A DNA stretch of 64,000 nucleotides, taken from assembly GCA_907165065.1 (NCBI GenBank), contig OU015524.1, positions 35,965,295 to 36,029,294 on the forward strand, read 5' to 3'. This document shows positions 12,701 to 24,700 of the stretch, piece by piece. Position numbers and translations under genes: made by a program. How positions within the stretch are numbered: position 1 is the first letter of the stretch; each line of letters starts with the position of its first letter. Below the pieces are notes generated by a model, which was not told the DNA's origin, did not search any database, and worked only from the letters and a program-made list of their open reading frames with translations. This stretch comes from Caprimulgus europaeus (lineage: Eukaryota > Chordata > Aves > Caprimulgiformes > Caprimulgidae).

Positions 12701-15700
12701 ATAGATGTTCCATGTGTCATTTCCTGGACTTACTCTTCAAGATGGCTATATTTCTTTACTTTTTCTGCCACAGCTTCTGTTAGAGGTGTTGGCCTGCTTT
12801 CATACCTTACTGTGACATCCACCACCAACGCCCATTTGTCCTTTACAAATATTATATCTGGTTTATACAGTTCATTCTTTGCACCTTTTAGTTGCAGGTC
12901 CTGGAATACTACCCCCCTCTTCCTTTTTAGCTTCTCCATTAATAATTCACACAGTTGGTTATGCCTTTTGATTCTGGCATCCTGAACTGCGCGACAGTAG
13001 CCAATTATATGCGAACAGGTCTCGTTCTCTGCTTGACAGTGACGACAGGATTTAATTTGAGCCCCTTGTCTTCCTCTAGCTAAAAATTCTCTTGTTGGAT
13101 ATACATTAGCTCTAAGTTGTAACGCTGTAAGGAGTTTTCTTTGAGGAATGCCTCTGTAGCGCTCAATCCACTTATTGCTGATTGCATCTTTTCCAAAGTT
13201 GGAAAACCCACGTCCTTGGGATACCAGCTTGGTCCAGTTTACCAACTCCTGTTTTCACCAGTTGCATGGCTTTGAAAAAACAGCTTTAGGAGCAGTCACC
13301 TCCCATTCTGATACTGGGTCCTCACCGCTGAGTTCTTCTGGTATCACCGAGACTGCTATTGCGTCCCAGATAGATGGAATTTTATCTTTATCTCCTCCTG
13401 CTGTAATCTGTAAGGTTGCAAAGTCTTTTTCAATCCCTGCCTCCCGTGCCACCATTCTCGTTACCTCAGCTGAAGAGTGAGACTCGGCCCCAGCAGCTGT
13501 CCAGCTCCCCGCTCTGATGTTGCCCACGTTTCTACATATCCTAGTCAGAAAAGCAAATCCGCATTTGCTCTGATTTGCTCTGCAGTACTGCAGGAATCAC
13601 ACCAAGCTTAAAGCCAAAGTTTTACTGTGACTGTAGCAGTACTGTTACTTTCCCTGATGCTGAATTTTAAGAAGAAACATTCAGAAAACTAGTGAGATTC
13701 CTCAGACACATTTTTTCCTGAGTTTTCCAACAATTATTCACTCTTTTGTTTGAGTTTTGGTAAAATGAGAAATGAGTTTCCAGTAACAGACTGTAAGAAG
13801 CATAAATTAAAGAATATTGCTTTTTCTCACATGACCCTTTCTAAGCGCTGGCATACCCTCTAGCTTATCTAAAAGCTTGCAACAGGACTGTCTAACTGTT
13901 CAGAGTCCATATGTGTGTGTTAAAGGTACAAAATGAAAGCAATTCCTGCTGTGTTGGGTTTGTTTGTGTGTGTGAGAGGGGCATCTTTTGGTAGTGGGGG
14001 AAGAGCCTAACCTGTAAGAAGCTTCACAAAGCTCCCCTGGCTCCAAGGTGTACCCACCTCCAGGCCAGGCTGAGCCAATGAGCACTAGGGAAATGCCTCT
14101 GCAAATTCATATTTGTGAGGGGAAGGAGTGTCTTGAAAAGACGAAGGTGGAGAGAACCTGGAGGAGAGGCCACTGACCTGAACAAAAGATGACCACCAGC
14201 TTAAACAAAGGGAGAGCTTCATTGCCAGGAGGAAGGAGGAAGAGGGGAGGACAGAGAACCTCAAACACACAGTTCAGCCGAATGGAGTAGGAGAAGACAA
14301 AGGAGGTCCCTGCAGCCCATGGAGGTTCAATGACAGCAGATACCCATGTGTAGGCCATGGAGGACTCCACGCTGGAGCAGAAAGTTAAGCCTGAGGGCAA
14401 GTGTGACTGAAATTGAGACCCCAGAGACACTCAATGCCAGAGCGGAGGTGGACCCTGAGAGTTGATGGGTGAGAAGGTGCGCTGGACCAGAGACCTGTCT
14501 GCAGCCCATGGATGTACCCATGCCGGAGCTGGGAGATGAGCCCAAAGAGGTCTGTGACTCCATGGGAAGCTCGTGTTGGAACACTTTGTTCCTGGACTTT
14601 CATGCTGGGAAGAGCAGCAATGGTGAACTGACTGAACCCCCATTCCCTGTCCCCTGTGCTGCTGGTGGGGAGAAGGTAGAGAAATCGGGAGCAAAGTGAT
14701 TTGAGCTCAAGAAGAAGGGAGAGGTGGGGAGAAGGTGTCTTAGGATGTGGCTGTTATGTCTCACTGTGCTACTCAGATGAATGGCAACGAATTAAATTGA
14801 TTTTTCTTCCCTAAGGCGAGTCTGTTTTGCCTGTAACCATAACTGGTGAGTGAGTCATCCCTGTCCTTCATCCTAATCTATGCCCCTATGTTGTGATCCC
14901 CTTCCCATTTCACTGGGTGGGGGGAGTGAGTGCAGGACCCCATGGTCTACCTGTGGGTGAAACCACTACACTAGCACAGACAATTTATTTTCAGAATGAT
15001 ATAACCAGAAATTATAGAGAAGCAATCAGAGAAAACCATGTTCCAGAAGTCTGTGAGTAGCCTTTACTTTCAAAACCTGAAATGCATAATCCAGAACTAA
15101 AATGAAAAGCTGTTCCAAAACTTATATTCAATCTCTCTTTCTCTGCCTCTGGAACATCAGCACAGGACAGCAACAAGATTTGGTATCTCTCTGTTAATGG
15201 AGTATAAAAACTAAAACAGCAGGAATAAAATGGAAGTGGCTTTAAAGACAGAAATGTAGATTGTTGTTTTTTTTAAATGTTGAATTGTGTACAGATACAC
15301 AGTTATTTTTTTAAAAAAAAACAACTTATCTCCATGAAAAAAATATGTCTTACCAACCTTAGATTTCACAAATCATGACTGAACTAAATTGCATTTACCA
15401 CTTACACAGCAGCATTTCATATTTCTAATTTTGTAGATTGACATACCTGTCTCCTTCTAATTTTGGTATATCTGAGCAGCTAGATGAATCTTCTAGCCAT
15501 GCTAGTGTTGGCCTCCTTGAGTCAACCCCTGAGCTCTGTTCTCCTGATAACATAAGTTGCTGCACAATAGCTGGGTCATATGCATTGATCTCAAATTTTA
15601 AGTGGACCTGAGAATAACAACAAAAACCAGGGTCTTTAATTTAAATCAAGTTATGCTTAATCAGTGATTAGTTAATAAAAACTGGTTGTTTATATTATAT

Positions 15701-18700
15701 ACCTTCATAAGTTTGGAAACATCCCATATGCAGATCTTTCCTCGTTTTGTTGCAGCAGCTAGAAAATGAGGGCAACTTCCAGATCCAAAGCAGGCTATTC
15801 TGTCAGTGCCATCTGTGCAGGGAAATTGTGCTGGACTTGTTGCCAGTGTGACTGAAAGAGGTACATTCTGAGTGTGCTCACCCTTCACAAACGGGCAGTT
15901 TGGAGAATGTCTCTCATGTTCAGACCTTTTCATATTAAAAACAAACATAGCAAAGATTGATTTGTTACTGTGAAAAAATATACACATCATAAAAACAGCC
16001 CTTGAAGTGAAGCTGAAAATGAACTGTGACTGTATTGCAGTCAACCACACAAGAGAGTTCTGAAGTTACTAACACAGCTTTCCCTGCTGTTTCTCAGTAG
16101 CCAACTGTATTAAAGCCTTTGATCACTTAATGGATATTCATACTAAAATGGAGGAATCTACACACAGTACTCTTAAAGTAATTAGTATATTTAAAAAAAT
16201 AATTGTTCTACAGGCAATAATCCATCATGTCCCCATCAAAGAAAAGCACAATTAAATTCTACAGAATGTGTATTAGAATTCCAGTGTTGATATTATTATA
16301 AGTAACCTTAATAAGATGAAGCAATGTCCTGTCTTTAGTTCTACATCCATACTTAAAAAACCCAAAACCAACCAAAACTGGAAACAGTCCTGAATGACAC
16401 ATGTACCAAGAAGCATGAAAAAAACCTTCTAATCTTAATATACACCTAAGGCAGAGACACAGCAAAGCAATTACACTATTACAAAATGTCAGGAGCTAAC
16501 AAAGAAAAGGAGAGACAAGGACTATGAAGGCAGTACTAGAAAGGAAAGTTTCCAGCAAGTCAGGAATCTGACATGTTCAAATAATAACTATAAATTACTA
16601 AATAAACAAGACAAAAATTATGTTAAGAAGAACCCTTTTAAAAATCAATACAAGGTCCTGCATTTCTGTCACTATGACAAATTTTAACCAATTCAGGAAA
16701 TTGATAATGGATCTTACAACTTCACATAAAAGACAAATATGCACTGCATGGCCATTGCAGTTTAAGAACTTAAAAAAAAGACATGTTCTATTCATGATCA
16801 TTCAGAAGACTGAGTTTAGATCCCTGAAAAGAAATGTTGTCTGCCATCTTTGCCATGGAACAATTTGAAATGAAACAGCAAATCAGAATTAAGAAATGAA
16901 ACCAACTACAATTTATTTGGTTTAGTATTATACAGAAATTTGACCTAGTACAGGGAATTATTTTGTGATTTGGCCCATGGAATCATTCTGGAAACCTATT
17001 TTCGTCAGTGTCACTCGCTAAACTCATCAGAAATCTCGTTGAGATAACATTGGTCTTTGTCCAGCAAAGATTTCTAACTTCTTTAGCAAAAATTAAGTCT
17101 ACTTCAAACATCATTAAACTTACCAAGGTTCATCTGTAGGCTCCCAGCATACTAAACACACACTACAGGTAAAGCACATGGCTCTGTCATCTCCTGATGA
17201 AGCAGGCTATAGAAATAAGAAGAAACACATGAATTTTTTATATGTATACTATGAAACTTTAACTTGGTAATCAAGTCATCTCCTTCTAGTGGCAAGCAAA
17301 GCATCACATTAAATGTATAAAAGGCATTTATTTTTTACATTTACATACTAAAAAATGGCAGTACTTCACATTGAAAAAAAAAAAAGGATACACTACATTA
17401 CTATAGAAGAGATTCAGAACCAACATCTGTGCAAGCTACTGGATAAAAAACACATAGACGTAGAACAGAACTCAGCACCACTACTAAGATTTTTTATTTT
17501 GGAAAAACTTCACAAGGTTAAAAAAATATAGAACCTCAACAGAATAACTGTACATCTGCATGCTTGGAACGGCACAGGTTAAACAAATATCGCCTATTAC
17601 GCCTTCAATCTGCTGGAATATAAAGCATTCTGTATCACTCCTGCAAGTAACAGTTGTTACCAGCTAAAGTGACAGAGGAAAAAGAATGGAAATTTCTGTT
17701 CTCTTAAAATTTAGCATTTTCATGATTGCATTTCAAGTCACCAAGATACACTTGGGAACATGGAGATGAAATTCTAACACAAGGATTCCCTGCACTTCTC
17801 CTCCTGAACAGGCTTAAGAAATCCTCTAAAAACTTTATCCACTTGCACCTATCAGGCTTTGCAGCTGACATAATGAAGCAGACAATACTGATGTCAAATG
17901 ATATTCACTGCCCAGCCATCATTATATGAATCCACACCATAAACAATTTTTATAGTAAAAATAATTTCAAAGAATGAAAAATGGAAATAAGCAAAAGTAG
18001 TGGAATAAAATGTTGAGGTTGTACTTATTCACTAAGCTTAATAATTTAGCAGTGTGATCTTGGACCATTGTTTGTTACAATACAGTTTAAGTCCCACTAG
18101 GAAAGTATGGTTAGAGAACTCCCATGTCAAGCATATTGCTTTTTTTGCTTTACTTAAAATATAAAAAGGATATTTACTCAACAACCTAAGGTGAAAGAAA
18201 GAAAGAGACTCTGTGTAACAACCAACTTTGTCTTTATTATTGTTGCTTAAGTCAGATCAATTTGATACTTAAAAGTGTTTTATATGCTGGTTCAGAACAG
18301 TATTTTCTGTGATCTGTTAAGAAAAAAGAAGCTCTCTCAAAGCATGGAAAAAAAATGAAACTTAAAAAAAGAAAAGAGCTGAATGACAAATTTTTTCATT
18401 ATGGTTTTTGCATCATTGAAGGAATCCACTTAAAGAAACCCAAAAAAAACCCAACAAACTTCTTCCCCGGCTCCCCAAACCTTCACCTAGAGAACAAATA
18501 TCAAGAACAACTAAAACTTTTACCTGGTGATAGAACCCAGCTTGAGCCATAGGATCTGGCTGTGCCCACCTATAACCCACATGAGGCCATGAAGTGAATG
18601 TCTCCCGTCTGTTAGCTTCACTATACATCAAAGACCTACAAAGGAGAAAAATTCCATGTCACCAAAACCTGCCACTTAGAATTAAATAAACTATTCCTGA

Positions 18701-21700
18701 GATATTTTCAGTGCTTTAGTAACCATTAGATATACCACAGATAGCTATCTATACCTTATACTTAAAATCAGCATTTACAATTACAGAAAAGTTACAAAGT
18801 TCTCTCACTTGAGTGCCTAAAGTACATCCTCAGCCAAAAAGCAAAAGCAATATAACAACCTATAGGCCTTAAAAGCAAGATTAATAAAATAAGCTTCTGT
18901 GTAGCCTATTTGGTCTAACTGCAGAAAAGCATCAGATATCCAAAGCTACTCTGCATTCAGGGAAGATGCAGAATCTAGCCCAACAGAACTGCTACAGAGT
19001 TGTTTTCTTTAACAGGACAACTACTGCAAAAAATTGGGTTCATTAGTTGAAGAGATATGAATATGTGTATTTAAAAATACTCCAAAGCAACATTTTAGGC
19101 TTAACTGAATACATGGGATGAACTTTGCAACATTCGTCACTTAACTTGACACTATTTCATCTCAAGAGACAGATGCCAGAGAGCTCTAATCAAAAATACA
19201 GTATGGCGAGGCACAGGTTTGGCTTATGAAGGTTACTCACTTATGTACACATTATCACTCAGATCAGAAAGAGATGAAGCAACAGTCTGAGGCATTAAAC
19301 AGTTAATTAGTAGCATGTGTAAGAGCAAGAAAGAACAGAATAGGATTAACTCCTTTAGCAAATAAATTAAAGACATCTAAGAGCTTATTCTGATATAACT
19401 AAGGGGTCAAATTCATCACTTATTTTGTCTTAATATACCTGTCCACAGATCGACCAGGTCCCACACCGAGTTCTGGTCGTGCGCTGGGTAAGAGGTAAGA
19501 CAACCTATCCATCACAGAGGATGCTACAGGTAAGGCAGCAATATTTTGATTTATCTTCTTGAGTTCATTTACAATGGCACTGGCGACAGACTTCAAAACA
19601 TGATGAGGAAGGTGGAACGTAACCGTTGCCCACTAAATTAAGAAAAAAAGTGCCTAGTTTATATTTTAAAGTTTTAACACTTAAACAACAAATAAATCAC
19701 AAAGGTGCCAAAACCAAAAACAAACACATGCCTTGCACCCTCATTTCACCTCAAGAAATAATACAAGAATGGACACACAAAAGCAACACGTATATAATAC
19801 AAGGGAAGTCAGTAACTTACTTCAGATTTTAAATTCAGTTGGGTTTATTAGTTGGGTTTATCAGCAAGAAGCTAACCTTGTTTGTTCTCTTAACAAGCAA
19901 AAGTTCACACAGAGGAACTAAGGAGCACATAATACTTTCCATCCTCTTCAACAAAACTCACCACAGCAAGTCAAGCATTTTGTATGCTTCAATAATGGCA
20001 GCCAAATAATTTAGACTTGGGAATCCATGTTAGACAGTACAGAGACAAATTCTTACCTTTGCAACTTTGTGATTTGCTGCTGTTTCATGTGAGGTATTTT
20101 TCAAACCATCCTTCAGCTGTGTGATGAACAAGTCATATCCCTCTGTGCTAGAAACATCTACTTTTTCTATGCAAGCAGATAACAGCTGCTGAGCCTAAAA
20201 TGCAGATGTGCAAGAAAAGTTAGCATCCATGCTGAGTAACCAGAGACAAGAATTGCACCTGTTTCATCACTCTGGGAAATGTAATTTGTCATATCTTATT
20301 TCATCATATATTACCAGCATAATTCCCATGAAAGACCCAGAGTTGAGTAAGCAGTTCCAAATTTTACTCTGTAGGCCAATCAATGGATAAACTTTGGCAA
20401 GAATGACAGGAATTACTACAAGTTCTTTCAAGGGCAGCATCACCAAATGTTAAACAAGTCAGTCATATAACAATCAAAAAAGAACATCTGTTAAAGACAA
20501 GAAAAAAGGAGAAATCTATTGTCCCACGCTTTCCCTTCAAAAGCATTAATTCAACTTTAGGGACAAAAGTGACAGCAAGAACAAAGTCTTGTCATTTTTT
20601 TGAGTAGCTTTGTATCTTAAAAATAATGAGAAAAACAATGTTGGAACAAAATTAGAGATACATTATTTACAATCCTACTACAATGAAGCTGAAAAATGAG
20701 GCAGAAAAAAACAGGCTAGTTTAGAATCTAGACATTCTTAAAACTCAGAAATAATGTATCTAGAAAATAACATTATAAACATCCATTTATAGATGTTTTT
20801 TCTTCCAAGCCCCATCAGTTTCTTGTTTATCCTTCTGTCTGCTAAGCCCATGTCAACAGGTAAGATTCAAAGGTAAGCTTTACGTGCAAAGCGGAGTATT
20901 CTATTTCTGTTGTTAGGTGGGCTAACATCTGAAAAGGTTACATGAAATCTTTCAGGTTATAAACACAGGGAAATACTTGCCAGGGCAATGGTCAGCCAGT
21001 CCTTTAAACAGCCACAAAATGCTCCAAACAGAATAGGCCAAATGACCACTTGGCCATGACCTTAGGGAGCTCAGAAGACACATATAAGGCAAATCAGACA
21101 CCTAGTGAAAGCTGTGTCTGTTTCTCAGATTTCAATAAAAAGACAATCACAATTCTTGTGGCATCTCATACTTCCCAAGTCTCTTGCAGATGGGAGAACA
21201 ACAACAGATAGCTGTTCATAAATTTACAGTGCTCTAGGCACAGCATAGAGGCTGTATCATAACTTGTTGATGCTGACAATCAGAAATGCATCAAGATGCA
21301 TTGCATTACCAACAGATCAATCCTATAGAAAGACTACTTAAGTGCAAAAATTTGCAGAAAAGTTCTAGAGAATAACAAAAAAATCAAGGCCCTTGCTTGG
21401 ATAAAGGCTGTGGACCTTCCTATGATGAAAGAGGTAGACTGATGTATTTGCATGATATTTGCTTAATATCTGCTAAATTTTTGTGAGGTCTGGGTACCTT
21501 CTCTTTAAAATTAAAGAAAGAACTGAAGACTGCTAATGTTTTTCCTCCCACCTCACTGATTTGGCAAAATCTATTCCTACTGAACTATAATATTTTCCAT
21601 TTTTTTTTCTCTACAGAAAGGACCTTTACGGAGAACAGCTCTATTTTAACCTTGAAATAAGGGTCTCTAAACTCTTTAAAACCAAAGAACTTTTAGTTTG

Positions 21701-24700
21701 TATTTAAATATTTATTTATTTTAAATACAAGCTTATAGTTTGTATTTAACCATGTCAGACTGCAAACCAGTGACAGCAAAACTTATCAAAGGAAATGCTG
21801 ACCTCAGTCAGTCTCTTCACACTCAGCCACACATACCAAGATTTTGTAGTTAGCCACAAAGGGAGTAAAAATAATGCCAGTGGCAGCAAGCCCGAGTAAT
21901 CTGGAAAGCTGTCTTCAGAGACCTCTATAAAGCAACATTCTATTGCTGGTACTCCTACTCAAGACAAGTAGTTAAAAACCCCACATATAACACACATTCT
22001 TGGTTCATAATAAGCACTTATCATTCAATGCTCCAAAAGCACATAAATATTTTAAATCAATGCTCAGGATAAGTTTTTGTTGGTGGTGCATCATTTAATA
22101 TAAATTTATTTCCCACATAGATGAGTGGGAAGTGCCCTTCTCTCAGAGTGCTTTAAAGATTCAAAACCTGGATACAGTAGTCCAGGTTTGGGGTTTTTGT
22201 TTTGGTTTGGTTTGGGGTTTCTTGTTGTTTTTTTTTTTTTTTTTTTTTTTTACTGTAAGCACTATTCTAAGTATTACTATTGGCAAAGGCTCTATGCTTT
22301 TCCCATTCAAATAATTAATCTTGCTTGTAATTAAAATTGTTGTGCGGGTTTACTTCCCAGGTCTATTACTTCATGACCACTGCAAGGGCAAAAGCTATTT
22401 TCCTCATCACCAAGTGCCTTAGAATAGACACTATCTTGTATTAGGCAACATTTGAAAATAAGAATGCATATGGTACCTCACCTGATAAATGCTATGCTAG
22501 CACAAGGTAAATCAATGCAAAAAAATCCTAAGCATTACAGTCTAAGCAAAAATGTATACACTAGAGTCCCTTAAGGTGTTATATTGCCTCAAACCAGGAG
22601 GAATCGTGTTACAGTTGCAATAGTCCAAACATAAAAGAGAAGCCAGGTTTGCAGGGAAAAGAGTCTTTCATTAGGCCAACTGACCTAGCCAGAAAAGTTA
22701 GATTTCAGCATTAATTCTTCACATGTAGCAACACCATTTCAGCTGATTTTAATTTTCTTTTTTTCCCTGAAAGTCTATAGCAAAAAAATTCAAGGATGTC
22801 TAGCAGCCCAGACTGACTTCTAAAAGTGCATATAAATTCTACACATGAGCACTGGCAAAGAAGCTCTAGAAACAAGTCCTTATTTCTGGTCACTAAAAAG
22901 TTCTTTCATCTGAAATAATGTGATCTTGATGAGGCAAGCTCTTATTTGTTTGAGATATGGATAACTGCAAAAAGCTATTGCCCTATGACAACTAATAACT
23001 AAGAAACTTTTCCATTACATGCTGTTAATATCACACTAGAAACTCATGGTCAAATGTCTGGTTTCAGTATTTCTGACAGAGCTATTTACATGCTCTTTCC
23101 CCACCCCCCCCATCTTACCTCTGTAACCGGCAATTCAAGCTGAACCACGTCATCTTGTTTTGAAACGGGTGTTTGCAGAGCTGTGTCTAACAGTAAGATG
23201 CCATTGAGATCTTTCCTACATCCTACTGCATAATCATCCACAAAGATCACTTTATCCACAGCAGAAATATACTGACATTTCACCCGTCCACCTGGTTTAG
23301 CTGTAAAGGGAAAGACAAAAAGCAAGATCCAATTAGGAAACAGCTTTTAGAAAAGCCCTCTAATATCTGCTCCGGAAAGTAATTTAACACTTCAGCAAAA
23401 TCTTTACCTCTTGACATGACCAAAAACTAGCATTTTAGCTACTACAATTTTCATCCAACTTTTCTATTTCGTATGTTAAAAACAAACAACCAAAATCTAT
23501 ACATCCATCAGCAACTACAACCATTTTATTCCTATAATAGAAGCCATCATTCAAGTCCTGCTCCTACCAGGAGGCCTAAACTAGTGTTTTCAAGACTAAT
23601 GCAGATGCATGATGTACTTGATGTTAGCTGACAATCAATAATAGGAATTAAATTGTACAAATCAGCATGAAAATTAAGACAAAACTGCTGAATTGCCATT
23701 AAGGCTGATTAGCATAATTTCATCGAGCAAACTGTACTCAAACTTCTGAAAACTAAGTACAGCATATAACATGTGTCAATGCTACACGTGTTCCTTGAGA
23801 CACTAAGGTAGCTTATTCTGCTCAGTGCTACACACGTGATGTCGATAACAGGTTAGAGAAGTTTGATGGGGGTGGAGGAAGACTGTCAGCAGATAAATCA
23901 CGAAAAGCTGTGGCAATGGATATTATCCCCAGAAATGTTTAATGTTCCTCGACATTATTACTTGTCTAAGGCTAGGCAGACTGCAAAACTAAATCCATGT
24001 AATATGCTATCTGTGCATAAGGCCAATTGCTTTAATTCATGGAAAGTGTAAGCTGCTGCTGCTACAGAAGCAGACTGTATGTATGGTATAAGTATATGGA
24101 CACATTATCCAAAGGGCAAAGCTGAAATCGCTGAATCATCACAGATCTCTTCTTGTTGCACAGGAACAGGAGTTTCACTAAATTTTGCATTAATCAAGTC
24201 CTGTCCCTGTTCTCCTCTTTCCTCAGACACTAGATACTGTTTTTATCATGAATAATTAAAAATCACCATTTAGGTAGCTAGCATACAGATAAAGACACCT
24301 ACATAATTCTGTTGTCGTCACATTTTGATAGTTAAATGGAAATTAAAACTTGCCCAAACACAGGGCATGTCAATCTGACCGCATTGCATCTGTGGCATCC
24401 TCTCTTGAAAACTCAGGTCAAGAATAGTTGTCAGCTGCCCTTCTCTACCAAAATTTTGGAAACAGTGACTCATATACTCTCAAAATATAGCACATACGCC
24501 TTTGCTTGCATGAAGTACACTGCAATTGTAATCATTGCTGTAGCAGTCAGAAACACTTCAAAGAGCCCTGGAATCACTTAATAGTTGTGAAGTCCTCTGA
24601 ATGGCAAATCAACTAGTTTCAAACTGTACTTTTGCCAATACATTGGAGTTCCTCACACAAGACTTTCTACAGACAACACAGCTGCAGGCAAGGAAGTCAT

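Larger units (their letters stand above)
11111..15446 (-). other. BIRC6: BIRC6 intron 8
   Basis: 4.3-kb intron between exons 8 and 9. It carries two insertions: an R2-clade LINE fragment (about 12,499-13,585) and a roughly 1-kb ERVL-type LTR (13,952-14,970). The rest is AT-rich with no recognisable element. Confidence 0.85.

Noticed and set aside
14107-14699. Overlapping open frames of 70-107 codons within the 14-kb repeat
   Set aside because: They lie inside a solo LTR, which does not encode protein in this family.
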